NCBI RefSeq assembly: GCF_000425745.1
Contig: NZ_AUEA01000001.1
Span: 248,001 to 312,000 of the forward strand
DNA length: 64,000 bases
Source: Pseudomonas cremoricolorata DSM 17059 = NBRC 16634
GTDB lineage: Bacteria; Pseudomonadota; Gammaproteobacteria; Pseudomonadales; Pseudomonadaceae
Reading direction: 5' to 3'
The translations under genes were made by a program, and so were the position numbers. Shown in pieces: positions 18,286-27,800 of this stretch (position 1 is the stretch's first letter; each line of letters opens with the position of its first letter). Under the pieces are notes generated by a model that was not told where the DNA came from, made no database searches, and saw only the letters and a list, made by a program, of their open reading frames with translations.

Positions 18286-18801
18286 TCAGGCGCTCGGCTC
18301 GTTGTCAGCGGGCTTTGGCGCGCTGGCCAGGGCCTGCAACAGGGCAGGGTCCTTGATGGCTTTCAGGATGATGTCTTCGGCGCCGGTCTTGCCGTCCATG
18401 TAGGTCAGCAGGTTGGCCAACTGGGTGCGCGCTTCGAGCAACTGGTTGAGCGCGTCGATCTTGCGTGCCACGGCGGCTGGGCTGAAGTCGTCCATGCTCT
18501 CGAAGGTCAGGTCCAGGCTCAGGTTGCCTTCGCCGGTCAGCTCGTTGGGCACGTTGAACGCCACCCGCGGCTGCATGGCCTTGAGGCGCGAGTCGAAGTT
18601 GTCCACATCGACTTCGAGGAACTTGCGCTCGGCCACCGCCGGCAGCGGCTCGGCGGGCTTGCCGGCGAGGTCGGCCAGCACGCCCATGACGAACGGCAGC
18701 TGGACCTTCTTCTCGGCACCGTACAGCTCGACGTCGTATTCGATCTGCACCCGTGGCGCGCGGTTGCGCGCGATGAATTTCTGGGAGCTGTCTTTCGCCA
18801 C
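18286..18801 (-). CDS. tssB: T6SS sheath small subunit TssB (VipA)
   Basis: A 171-residue partner of TssC. It starts MAKDSSQKFIARNRAPRVQI and contains VQLPFVMGVLADLAG, ERKFLEVDVDNFD and the helical region MDDFSPAAVARKIDALNQLLEAR, all typical of VipA/TssB. The segment that contacts ClpV or TagJ is at the C- and N-terminal helices. It is 69 bases downstream of tssA. Confidence 0.96.
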   Translation of the reverse strand: MAKDSSQKFIARNRAPRVQIEYDVELYGAEKKVQLPFVMGVLADLAGKPAEPLPAVAERKFLEVDVDNFDSRLKAMQPRVAFNVPNELTGEGNLSLDLTFESMDDFSPAAVARKIDALNQLLEARTQLANLLTYMDGKTGAEDIILKAIKDPALLQALASAPKPADNEPSA

Positions 18802-18870
18802 GTTGTTCCTCCTGGTCGCCGTTGAGGCGCTGTGTTTCGTTGCGGGCGTTATGGGGCGCAGCCGGAGGCG

Positions 18871-19923
18871 TCAGTCGCTCTCCGGGCCACGAAGATTCTC
18901 GAATTGCGACAGGCCATCTGGGATCAGGTCGCGGACGATGGTGGCAAAGTCCGCCTCGACCAGGTTCTGCGCACGGCGCAGCAGCACCGGCAGCGGGCTG
19001 GATGGTTCATGACGGGCGTAGTACTGCAACAGCCGCTCGAGGCTGGCGCGCACCTCCTGGCGGCTGTTGATCTCACCGGGGCGGGGCGCCGGACGCGCTG
19101 GCGAGGCTTGGGCGACGGCAGGCTGCGCAGCTTCTGCGGGCTCATCGAGGCTGGCAGCGGCAGTGGCTTCGCTCGGTTGCGGCGCATGCTCGGCCAGCAC
19201 TTGCCGTGCCTGGCGCAGCGGCTGGCTCAGCGCACCAAGATCGACACCGCGGGCCGAGCCGACCTGCTCATTGACCCGCCGTTCGATGGCCGCGCAGTGT
19301 TCGAGCGCCTGTTCCAGGGCCTGGCGGGTGTCTTCGAGCAGTGTGGCGTCGGTGTCACGCAGCGCCGCTGCCAGCTCTTCGCTGCCCAGGGTGCCGGGCC
19401 CCGAGGCCAGCCCGGCTGCCTGCAAGGCGCCGCGCAGGCTGACCTGGCCAAACGTGCGCGAGCGTGCCAGCACGGCATCGCGCAGCAGGTTGATGGTGGT
19501 CTCGCTGGTCAGTCCGGCCAGGGCATTGAGGCGAACGGTGGGGTCGTTGTCGTCGGCGGCGTCGAGTTGCGGATGCAGGTGCAGCCAGTACTCGGCGAGC
19601 AGCGCGTCGATCAGCGCGAGGCTCGCGGCAAGGCCAGGCAGGCCGTGCAAGGCCAGTCGAGCCTGGCTGAGGAAATGGGTGATACGCAGGTCTTTGCTGT
19701 CGTGCAGCAAGGCTTCACTGGCCTGCTCCAGGGCCCGCCAGTCCGGCGCTTCTGCCGGCTGCACGGCATCGCCCATGACCCGTTCCGGACGGCCTTGGGC
19801 ATCCCGTTCGAGCTGAAGGAATTTCGCGTCGTATTCGAGGTCTGTTCCGCACGGAAAGTCGTCGGAAACAGGCGCCAAGAGCTGCGAGTTATTCACCGAA
19901 GAAGGCTGTCCTTGTCTGTCCAT
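18871..19923 (-). CDS. tssA: T6SS cap protein TssA
   Basis: A 350-residue protein with an N-terminal ImpA domain (LLAPVSDDFPCGTDLEYDA, then DWRALEQASEALL) and a Pro/Ala-rich linker before a C-terminal region (SRQEVRASLERLLQYYARHEPSSPLPVLLRRA). It primes baseplate and tail assembly and is the short (TssA1-like) type. ATG 19923 is chosen; a GTG at 19896 (immediately before NNSQLLAPV) is a credible alternative with AAGGA upstream. It is the first gene of the minus-strand T6SS block and faces the divergent fha gene. Confidence 0.92.
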   Translation of the reverse strand: MDRQGQPSSVNNSQLLAPVSDDFPCGTDLEYDAKFLQLERDAQGRPERVMGDAVQPAEAPDWRALEQASEALLHDSKDLRITHFLSQARLALHGLPGLAASLALIDALLAEYWLHLHPQLDAADDNDPTVRLNALAGLTSETTINLLRDAVLARSRTFGQVSLRGALQAAGLASGPGTLGSEELAAALRDTDATLLEDTRQALEQALEHCAAIERRVNEQVGSARGVDLGALSQPLRQARQVLAEHAPQPSEATAAASLDEPAEAAQPAVAQASPARPAPRPGEINSRQEVRASLERLLQYYARHEPSSPLPVLLRRAQNLVEADFATIVRDLIPDGLSQFENLRGPESD

Positions 19924-20279
19924 GATGAAGGTTTGATGAAGCGAAACTGCATTTTGTGATCGAGTGCACAAACTGCTTAATTAGCTCGAAAGCAATATCG
20001 CAGTGATATCATTGTGGTGTCACGAAGTTGCGCATTTATGGTTTATTTCGTAAAAGCTGTCAAGGTAAGCTAGCGGCCGTTTGCCATCGGGAGTTGGCCC
20101 ATTTAATACGCCAGCACGCGCAACTAAATCAGCGTTCGGTGATCCGAGAGACAGCACAAAGAGCATTTGGTTCAGGGGTTTATCCAATGAAATCAGATGC
20201 TTGAACCAGGACTTTTCAGGTGTTCTGCGGCCTTTGCGGTGCGCAGGCAGACAGGCTTGAATTCAACGCAGGAGGCGCG
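19924..20279. promoter_or_regulatory. divergent T6SS control region (tssA / fha)
   Basis: 356 bases without a supported gene, clearly more AT-rich than the surrounding DNA, especially at 19950-20070. It must contain promoters for both T6SS gene blocks and long 5' leaders, where post-transcriptional (RsmA/GacA-type) control is expected for H1-like systems. I could not find a convincing GG-N10-GC sigma-54 site on either strand, nor a strong -35/-10 pair. Confidence 0.6.
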
Positions 20280-21677
20280 ATGGCACTTTGCCTTACCATC
20301 ACCAGTTACCACAAGATAACCCCGGGACAGGCCCCGGAGTTCGTGGTGGGTGAGGGTGCCATCAGCATTGGCAGAAACCCCGATAATGATTGGGTATTGC
20401 CAGACCCGGAACGACTGGTGTCAGCGAAACATTGCATTATTCAGTACCGTGATGGGCACTATTACTTGACCGACAGTAGTACCAACGGAGTCGAGCTAGT
20501 GCAGGCCGGGGTAAAACTAAGACGCGGCAATAGCGAGCCGTTGTTGGACGGCGAAGTTATCCGTATCGGCGAGTACGAAATTCACGCAAGAATCGATTCA
20601 GCGCTGGCTCAAGGTATCGCCGGGCAGCTCGAACCCGCCAGTTTCGAAGCGCTGATGGCCAACCAGCAAGCGGCACCTGCGCAGGCGCTGCAGCCGCAGT
20701 CAGCGGCGCTGCTGCAGGGTGTTCCAAGCCATCAGACGCTGCCGGACCTGTTCGATTTCCTCGGACCCTCCAGCGTGCCGCCGCCCAGTCAGCCCGACCA
20801 TGTGCCGGCCCAACAGCACGATTTTCGTCCACCCGCGGCCATCGCCCCAGCCCCGCCAGAGCCTGCGCCAGAGCCGCCGTTGCCGAGCGCGGCGGCGGGC
20901 CTGATTCCGGCCGATTGGGATGCCCCCGTGGCGATTCCGGCGCCCGCAGCGCCTGTGCCTCCAGTCGCCGAGGCGCCTGCGGCGCCGAACGTGCCGCCTG
21001 CGCCGGTCGCGGTCGCGGTCGCAGCGCTGCGGCCTGACGCCGAAGCGCTCAGCCCGGCACCTGTCGAAACGCCGAGCAGAACCGAGCAGCAGAACCTGCT
21101 CGACGCCTTCCTGCGTGGCGCCGGCATCGAGCACCTGCGCGTCGACGCCGAGCAGGCCCAGGCGCAGATGGAGGCGCTCGGGCGCAGCTACCGGCTGATG
21201 GTCGAAGGGCTGATCGACGTGCTGCGCGCGCGCAGCAGCTTGAAGGGCGAGTTCCGCATGCAGCAGACCAGCATCGCGCCGTTGCAGAACAACCCGCTCA
21301 AATTCGCCCCCAATGCCGATGAAGCGCTGCTGTTGCTGCTGCGCCACGGCAATCAGGCGTTCATGGCGCCTGACCAAGCCGTGCAGGACAGCTTCGATGA
21401 TCTGCGTGCCCACCAGATGGCGGTGATGGCCGGGGTCGAAGCCGCCATCAAGCACCTGCTGGCGCGCTTCGAGCCGGGCCGGCTGGAAGCCCGTCTGGCC
21501 CCGGCCAGTGGCCTGGCCAAGCTGTTCGGCAATTCCCGTCAGGCCCACTGCTGGCAGCAGTTCACCGAGTTGTTCGGGCAGATCTCCCGTGAGGCCGAAG
21601 ACGATTTCCACGACCTGTTCGGCCGCGAATTCAGCCGTGCCTACCAGGCCCACAGCACCCGCAGCCCACGCCACTGA
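20280..21677 (+). CDS. fha: T6SS FHA-domain scaffold protein (Fha/TagH)
   Basis: A 465-residue phosphothreonine-binding scaffold that activates T6SS assembly after phosphorylation by PpkA. The N-terminal FHA domain (about 25-100) shows ISIGRNPDNDWVLPD, LVSAKHCII and STNGVEL, the conserved Gly-Arg, Ser-x-x-His and Thr-Asn-Gly. A long Pro/Ala linker (about 125-280) follows, then the T6SS-specific C-terminal domain (LLDAFLRGAGI, YRLMVEGLIDVLRARSSLK, NPLKFAPNADEALLLLL). ATG 20280 is preceded by GGAGG; a 20-residue upstream extension lacks support. It is the first gene of the plus-strand block. Confidence 0.94.
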   Translation: MALCLTITSYHKITPGQAPEFVVGEGAISIGRNPDNDWVLPDPERLVSAKHCIIQYRDGHYYLTDSSTNGVELVQAGVKLRRGNSEPLLDGEVIRIGEYEIHARIDSALAQGIAGQLEPASFEALMANQQAAPAQALQPQSAALLQGVPSHQTLPDLFDFLGPSSVPPPSQPDHVPAQQHDFRPPAAIAPAPPEPAPEPPLPSAAAGLIPADWDAPVAIPAPAAPVPPVAEAPAAPNVPPAPVAVAVAALRPDAEALSPAPVETPSRTEQQNLLDAFLRGAGIEHLRVDAEQAQAQMEALGRSYRLMVEGLIDVLRARSSLKGEFRMQQTSIAPLQNNPLKFAPNADEALLLLLRHGNQAFMAPDQAVQDSFDDLRAHQMAVMAGVEAAIKHLLARFEPGRLEARLAPASGLAKLFGNSRQAHCWQQFTELFGQISREAEDDFHDLFGREFSRAYQAHSTRSPRH

Positions 21678-21723
21678 GCGACCCCGCCGACCAGGAACCG
21701 CACCCTTGATCACGAGAACACGG

Positions 21724-22206
21724 ATGACAATCACCAGGCTGGTCGCTGCTGCGGCCCTGATCCTGCTCAGTGCCTGTAGCAAGGACGCCACGCCCCAGGC
21801 CCCGGCCGAGCATGCGCTGCAGTTGTATTTCAGCGCGGCAGCCGGGCTCAACCCCGGCGCCAGTGGAGAGGCGGCGCCGGTGCGCGTGCGCATCTTCGAA
21901 TTGAAGAACGCCGCGGCCTTTGCCCGCGCCGATTATTTCGCCCTGGCCGAACGCGCCCAGCAAACCCTGGGCAGCGACCTGATCGATCAGGACGAAGTGC
22001 TGCTGCGCCCTGGCCAGCAACTGCCGGTGCAACGTGCACTGGACCCATCGACCCGGCAGATCGGCCTGGTGGTCGGCTATCGCGAGATCGACCGCGCGCA
22101 ATGGCGCGCCGTGCTGGCGGTGCCGCCGCGTGATTACCAGATCAGCCTCGATGTGCGCGCCGTGCGCAGCGCCGTGGCCACCCCTCAACCTGCGCCTGCC
22201 CGCTAG
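21724..22206 (+). CDS. tssJ: T6SS outer-membrane lipoprotein TssJ
   Basis: A 160-residue lipoprotein that anchors the trans-envelope complex TssJLM to the outer membrane. It starts MTITRLVAAAALILLSACSK, a short signal with lipobox LSAC (lipidated Cys18). The transthyretin-like body includes RVRIFELKNAAAF and LIDQDEVLLRPGQQ. The frame is open upstream but that part overlaps fha and has no ribosome site near a start. TssK follows after 15 bases. Confidence 0.92.
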   Translation: MTITRLVAAAALILLSACSKDATPQAPAEHALQLYFSAAAGLNPGASGEAAPVRVRIFELKNAAAFARADYFALAERAQQTLGSDLIDQDEVLLRPGQQLPVQRALDPSTRQIGLVVGYREIDRAQWRAVLAVPPRDYQISLDVRAVRSAVATPQPAPAR

Positions 22207-22221
22207 GCCACCGGAGCTCCC

Positions 22222-23556
22222 ATGTCCTGGAACAATCGTGTCGTCTGGTCGGAAGGGATGTTCCTCACCACCCAGCATTTCCAGCAGCAAGACCGCTATC
22301 TGGAAAACCTCATCGACGCCCGCAGCCGCCCGCTGCACGCTGCGGCCTGGGGTTTTTCCGAGCTGCTGATCGATCAGGGCCTGCTCAGCCAGGGCAAGCT
22401 GGCGATCCTCTCCGCCCGTGGTCTGCTGCCCGATGGCACACCGTTCGACATTCCCCGTGACGACCTGCCGCCGCCGCCGCTGGAAATTCCCGAAGACCTG
22501 CGCGACGGCGTCATCTACCTGGGCCTGGCGCTCAAGCGCGCCGGTGCCCGCGACACCGTCGATGAGGGCCAGGCGCAGGAGGGCGCGCGCTATGTCAGCA
22601 GGGTCAGCGAAGTGCGCGACGACAATGCCGCTTTCGAAAACCGTGCGCCGCTGGCCCTGGGCAGCCGTGCCCTGCGCCTGTTGCGCGCCGAGGATGGCCT
22701 GAGCGATCACGCAGCCCTCGGTGTGGTGCGGATTCGCGAGCGCCGCGCCGATCGTGCCCTATCCCTGGATGACAGCTACATCCCGCCGCTGCTGGACGTT
22801 GCCGCCAACCCGGCGCTGTCGAGCTTTCGCAGTGAACTGCTGGGCCTGCTGCATCAGCGCGGCGAAGCCCTGGCCGGGCGCGTGGTGGCCTCGGCCAACG
22901 GTGGCGCCTCGGAAATCGCTGACTTCATGCTCCTGCAACTGGTCAACCGCGCCCAGCCGCTGATCGAACACCTCAACCAGCTCAGCCCGCTGCACCCCGA
23001 GCGCCTGTACAGCGAGCTGCTGACCCTTGCCGGTGAGTTCGCCACCTTCTGCAGCGAAGCGCGCCGCCCGCAAAGCTTTCCCATGTACCAGCACGACGAC
23101 CTGGCCGCGACCTTCGCGCCGGTCACTGCGGCGCTGCGTGAGGCGCTGTCGATGCTGATCGACAGCAAGGCGGTGGCGATTCCCATCGTCGAGAAGGCCT
23201 ACGGCATCCATGTGGCGATGCTCGCTGACCGCAGTCTGCTCGACAGCGCCAGTTTCATTCTGGTGGTGCGCGCCGATGTGCCCAGCGAAACCCTGCGCAG
23301 CCGCTTCGGCCAGCAGAGCAAGATCGGCTCGGTGGAACGCATCCGCGACCTGGTCAATCTGCAACTGCCAGGCATTGGCCTGCTGCCATTGCCGGTGGCG
23401 CCGCGGCAGATTCCGTTCCACGCCGGCTCGACCTACTTCGAACTCGACCGCGGCAGCGAGCAGTGGCAGATGCTGCAAAGCTCGGGCGGCTTCGCCTTCT
23501 ACGTGGCCGGCGAGTTCCCTGGCCTGGAACTGGCCTTCTGGGCCATTCGAGGATGA
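22222..23556 (+). CDS. tssK: T6SS baseplate-membrane complex linker TssK
   Basis: A 444-residue protein linking baseplate and membrane complex. Recognised by NRVVWSEGMFLTTQHFQQQDRY at residues 4-25 and by SFILVVRADVPSE, LQLPGIGLLPLPVAPRQIPFHAG and YVAGEFPGLELAFWAIRG near the end. GGAG seven bases before ATG 22222 supports the start. The gene fits tightly between tssJ and tssL. Confidence 0.96.
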   Translation: MSWNNRVVWSEGMFLTTQHFQQQDRYLENLIDARSRPLHAAAWGFSELLIDQGLLSQGKLAILSARGLLPDGTPFDIPRDDLPPPPLEIPEDLRDGVIYLGLALKRAGARDTVDEGQAQEGARYVSRVSEVRDDNAAFENRAPLALGSRALRLLRAEDGLSDHAALGVVRIRERRADRALSLDDSYIPPLLDVAANPALSSFRSELLGLLHQRGEALAGRVVASANGGASEIADFMLLQLVNRAQPLIEHLNQLSPLHPERLYSELLTLAGEFATFCSEARRPQSFPMYQHDDLAATFAPVTAALREALSMLIDSKAVAIPIVEKAYGIHVAMLADRSLLDSASFILVVRADVPSETLRSRFGQQSKIGSVERIRDLVNLQLPGIGLLPLPVAPRQIPFHAGSTYFELDRGSEQWQMLQSSGGFAFYVAGEFPGLELAFWAIRG

Positions 23557-23562
23557 CCGCCG

Positions 23563-24864
23563 ATGCAGCCTGACGATCCTGCGGCCAACGACCGTACGCA
23601 ATTCATGCCGCGCCCCGGTGGGCGCCCTGCGCCGGCCCCGGCTGCCGCGCCGGCAGCGCCGCTGAGCATGCCCGGCGAGCCGCTGGCGCCCGGTCAGGGC
23701 CAAGGCCTGAACCCGCTGGAGCAGGCAGCCGCGCCGTTGCTGAGCCTGCTCACGCGGCTGCGCAACACCCTGGCCCATCCGGCGCCGGCCAGCCTGCGCG
23801 CGCAGTTGCTGGCTTACCTGCGCCAGTTCGAAGCCCAGGCCGAGGCGACCGGGGTACCGCGCAACGAGGTGCTGCTGGCGCGCTACGCGCTGTGTACCGC
23901 GCTCGATGAAGCCGTGCTGAGCACGCCGTGGGGCAGCGCCAGTGACTGGGGCAAGCAGAGCCTGCTGATCACCGTGCACAACGAGGCCTGGGGCGGCGAA
24001 AAGGTCTTCCAACTGCTCGAACACTGCCTGCAAAGCCCGCGCGAGCGGCTCAACCTGCTGGAGCTGCTGTACCTGTGCACCAGCCTCGGTTTCGAGGGGC
24101 GCTACCGCGTCATCAACGGCGGCCGGGCGCAGCTCGAAGCCCTGCGTGAGCGCACCGCGGCGGCTATTCGCAGCGCCCGTGGCGAGGCCGAGCGCGAGCT
24201 GTCGCCGCACTGGCGGGGGGTGACCGCCAAAGGCGATCGCCTGGGGCGTTGGCTGCCGGCCTGGGTCGCCCTGGCAGTGGCCCTGGCGTTGCTGCTGCTG
24301 GCGCTGTTCGGCCTGCGCCTGAAACTGGCCAGCGATGCCGAACCAGTGTTTCGCGGCATCCATGCCCTGGGCGAGATTCCGGTGCAGGCCATGGACCGTC
24401 CGGTGGTGCAGCCCAAGGCGGTCGAGCGTCCGCGCCTGGCCGGTTTCCTCGCCGAAGACATCAAGGCCGGGCGGGTCGCGGTGGAAGATGCCGTCGACCG
24501 CTCGGTGGTGACCATCCGCGGCGATGAGCTGTTCGCCAGCGCCAGTGCCAGCATTAAGGGCGATTTCCAGCCGCTGATGACGCGTATCGCCGAGGCCATC
24601 GGCAAGGTCAAGGGCGAGGTGCGTATCACCGGTCACAGTGACAACCAGCCCATCGCCACACTGCGCTTCCCCTCCAACTGGGCGTTGTCCCAGGCCCGCG
24701 CCGAACAGGTGCGTGAACTGCTCGCGGCACGCACCGGGCAGGCCCAGCGCTTCACCGCGCAAGGCCTGAGCGACACCGAACCGCTGGCGTCCAACACCAC
24801 CGCGCAAGGCCGGGCGAAAAACCGTCGGGTGGAAATCACTGTTCTGGCGGAGGGTGCCGAGTGA
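23563..24864 (+). CDS. tssL: T6SS membrane protein TssL with OmpA-like domain
   Basis: A 433-residue inner-membrane protein. The cytoplasmic DotU-like domain (about 50-215) includes ARYALCTALDEAVLSTPWG and WGGEKVFQLLE. One transmembrane segment follows (about 227-247, VALAVALALLLLALFGL). The periplasmic part ends in an OmpA/MotB-like peptidoglycan-binding domain (ITGHSDNQPI, NWALSQARAEQVRELL, NRRVEITV). This extended form binds the cell wall directly, as in H1-type systems without TagL. The stop overlaps the GTG start of tssM (GTGA). Confidence 0.95.
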   Translation: MQPDDPAANDRTQFMPRPGGRPAPAPAAAPAAPLSMPGEPLAPGQGQGLNPLEQAAAPLLSLLTRLRNTLAHPAPASLRAQLLAYLRQFEAQAEATGVPRNEVLLARYALCTALDEAVLSTPWGSASDWGKQSLLITVHNEAWGGEKVFQLLEHCLQSPRERLNLLELLYLCTSLGFEGRYRVINGGRAQLEALRERTAAAIRSARGEAERELSPHWRGVTAKGDRLGRWLPAWVALAVALALLLLALFGLRLKLASDAEPVFRGIHALGEIPVQAMDRPVVQPKAVERPRLAGFLAEDIKAGRVAVEDAVDRSVVTIRGDELFASASASIKGDFQPLMTRIAEAIGKVKGEVRITGHSDNQPIATLRFPSNWALSQARAEQVRELLAARTGQAQRFTAQGLSDTEPLASNTTAQGRAKNRRVEITVLAEGAE

Positions 24865-27800
24865 AGTCGTTCCTGGGATGGGTAACGCGATGGCTGGTGC
24901 CGTTGCTGGGCCTGCTGGCGCTGAGTCTGATCATCTGGTTCGTCGGCCCGCTGCTCGATGCGCTGCTCAGCCCGCTGCGGCGCGCGGTGCTGATTGCCCT
25001 GCTGTTCGCGTTGTGGCTGGCCTGGCGTCTCTACCAGGTGGTGCAGGCGCGCCGTCAGGCCGCCAAGGTGCTCGACAGCCTGGCCGCCGATACCCCGCCG
25101 GACCCTGCCAGTGTCGCCACCGCCGAAGAGCTGAGCGCGTTGCGCCAGCGCATGGCCGAGGCGGTTGCGCTGCTGAAGAAGGCGCGCCTGGGCGGCGACG
25201 AGCGGCGCAACCTGTACCAACTGCCGTGGTACGTGATCATCGGTCCACCGGGGTCGGGCAAGACCACCGCGCTGGTCAACTCCGGGCTGCACTTCCCGCT
25301 CGCCGCGCAGCTGGGCGAGGGCGCAGTGCGCGGTGTCGGCGGCACGCGCAACTGCGACTGGTGGTTCACCGACCAGGCGGTGCTGCTCGACACCGCCGGG
25401 CGCTACACCATCCAGGACAGCCACGCCCAGGTCGACAAAGCCGCCTGGCTGGGCTTTCTCGACCTGCTGCGCAATCAGCGCTCGCGGCGGCCCATCGACG
25501 GTGCCTTCATCGCCATCAGCCTGGCCGACCTGCTGCTGGGCAGCGAGGCCGAACGCGCGGCCCACGCCGCAGCCATTCGCAGCCGCATTCAGGAGTTGTA
25601 CGAACGCCTTGGCGTGCGCTTCCCGATCTACCTGATGCTGACCAAGCTCGACCTGGTGCCGGGCTTCATGGAGTTCTTCGACAACCTGGGCAAAGAGGAA
25701 CGTGCGCAGGTCTGGGGCATGACCTTCGCCCTCGACGACGGCGAGCAGGGTGCCGGCCCCCTGGGCAGCTTCGGCAGTGAATTCAGCCTGCTGGAACAGC
25801 GCCTGAATCAGCGCCTTATCGAGCGCCTGCAACACGAGCGCGACCCGGCGCGGCGCGATCTGGTGTACGGCTTCGTGCAGCAGTTCGCCGCCTTGCGCAG
25901 CAACCTCGAGCAGTTCCTCGAGGCGCTGTTCAAGCCCAATGCCTTCGAGGCCCGCGCGCTGCTGCGGGGCGTGTACTTCACCAGCGGCACCCAGGAAGGC
26001 AGCCCCATCGACCGGCTGATCGGCAGCATGGCGCAAAGCATGGGCCTGGATCGCGCGCAGCTGGCGCGCCAGAGCGGCAGTGGGCGCAGCTATTTCATCC
26101 AGCGACTGTTCAGCGACGTGGCCTTCGCCGAGCGCGGCCTGGCCGGCAGCAACCCCAAGGTCGAACGCCGCCAGCGCTGGCTGACCCGCGCTGCACTGGG
26201 CCTGAGCGTGGCGCTGGTGCTGCTGGTGGGCAGCGTGTGGGCGCTGAGCTACCGCGCCAACCAGGCCTACATCGCCGAGGTCGAGCAGCGTCTGGAGCCA
26301 GCCGGGAAAAGCGTGCAGACCCTGAGCCCGGCGCAGCGCAGCGTGCTCGACGTGTTGCCGCTGCTCGATGCCGTGCGCCACCTGGCTGACGACCCGCCGT
26401 CCTGGGCAGAGGGCTGGGGGCTGTACCAAGGCGACATGCTGGAAAGCGAATCGTCCAGCGTCTACCGCAAGCTGTTGATCGCGGTGTTCGCCCCGCGCCT
26501 GGTCACCCGCATCGAAGAACAGCTGTATGCCGGCGGTTCTTCCGATTACCTCTACGAAGGCCTCAAGGCCTACCTGATGCTGGCTGACACCGATCATTAC
26601 GATCCGGCCTTCATCAAGGCCTGGGTACTGCTTGACTGGGAGCGCGCGCTGCCCCGCGACCTCGCCCCGGAACAGCGCGCGGCCTTGGAACAGCACTTGG
26701 ACGCGTTGTTCGAACGCCGCCCGCCCAATGCCCGTCTCGACCAACGCCTGATCGACGACATGCGTCAGCAGTTGCAGCAATTGCCGGTGGCCCAGCGTGT
26801 CTACGACCGGGTCAAGCGCCAGCCGCTGCCGGCCGGGGTCAGTGACCTCAGCCTCAGCGAAGCGGCCGGGCGCGATGCCGCTCTGGTGCTGCGGCGCAAG
26901 AGCGGCAAAGCGTTGAGCGAGCCATTGCCGGGCCTGTTCACCGTGCAGGGTTACCGCAAGGCGTTTCTCGCCGCGAGCCTGGCCCAGGCCACCACCCTTG
27001 CCGAAGAACGCTGGGTACTGGGCCGTGAGATGGGCGATGCAGGCGATGCCAAGCGCCTGGCCGATGACGTACGCGACCTGTACTTCCAGGATTACATTCG
27101 TCACTGGGATGCGCTGCTGGCCGACCTCGATGTGGCGCCGGTGACCAGTGTCGGCCAGGCCGCCGACGTGCTGCGAGTGCTCTCAGGCCCCGCGTCACCG
27201 TTGAAGAAACTGTTGCAGAGCGTGGCGCGGGAAACCGACCTGCAACAGCCCAGCGAGCTCGATGCGGTCAAGGCCAAGGTCGAGGACAGCGGCGTCGATC
27301 AACTGCGCCAGCGCCTCGGCGGCCTGCTCGGCGATACGCCGGTGTCGGCTGGTGCCGAGCGCGCGGCGTCCCGCGACCCGGTCACCGAACATTTCGCTCC
27401 ACTGGCCGCGCTGGTACAGGGCGGTGAGGGCGAAGCGCTGCCCATCGACGGTCTGCTCAGTGACCTCAACAGCCTCTACGTGCAAGTCAGCGCGATGGTC
27501 GGGGCCAGTGGCGATGCCCTGCTCGGTGAGGCGAAGAACCAGGCCCAGGCGGCGGCGCAGCGGGTCACCCTCGGCGCCGCGCGCCAGCCGCAGTTGGTGC
27601 AGGACATGCTCGGCTCGCTGGTCGGCTCGACCAACGCGGTGGTCATGGGCGGGGTGCGCAACCAGCTCAATGCAGCGTGGAAAAGCGAGGTGGTGACGGT
27701 CTATCGGCAGTCGCTGGGCGGGCGTTACCCGCTGGCCCGTGGCAGCGCGCAAGACGCCACCCTGGAAGACTTCGGGCAGTTCTTCGGGGTCGGCGGGGTG

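Noticed and set aside
19924..20279. Possible sigma-54 promoter in the T6SS divergent region
   Set aside because: The closest matches (for example TGG...TGC at about 20012-20030) have 12 rather than 10 bases between GG and GC.
22759..27104. Two very long minus-strand open frames opposite tssK, tssL and tssM
   Set aside because: They mirror conserved T6SS genes, have low-complexity composition and no recognisable motif or ribosome site.
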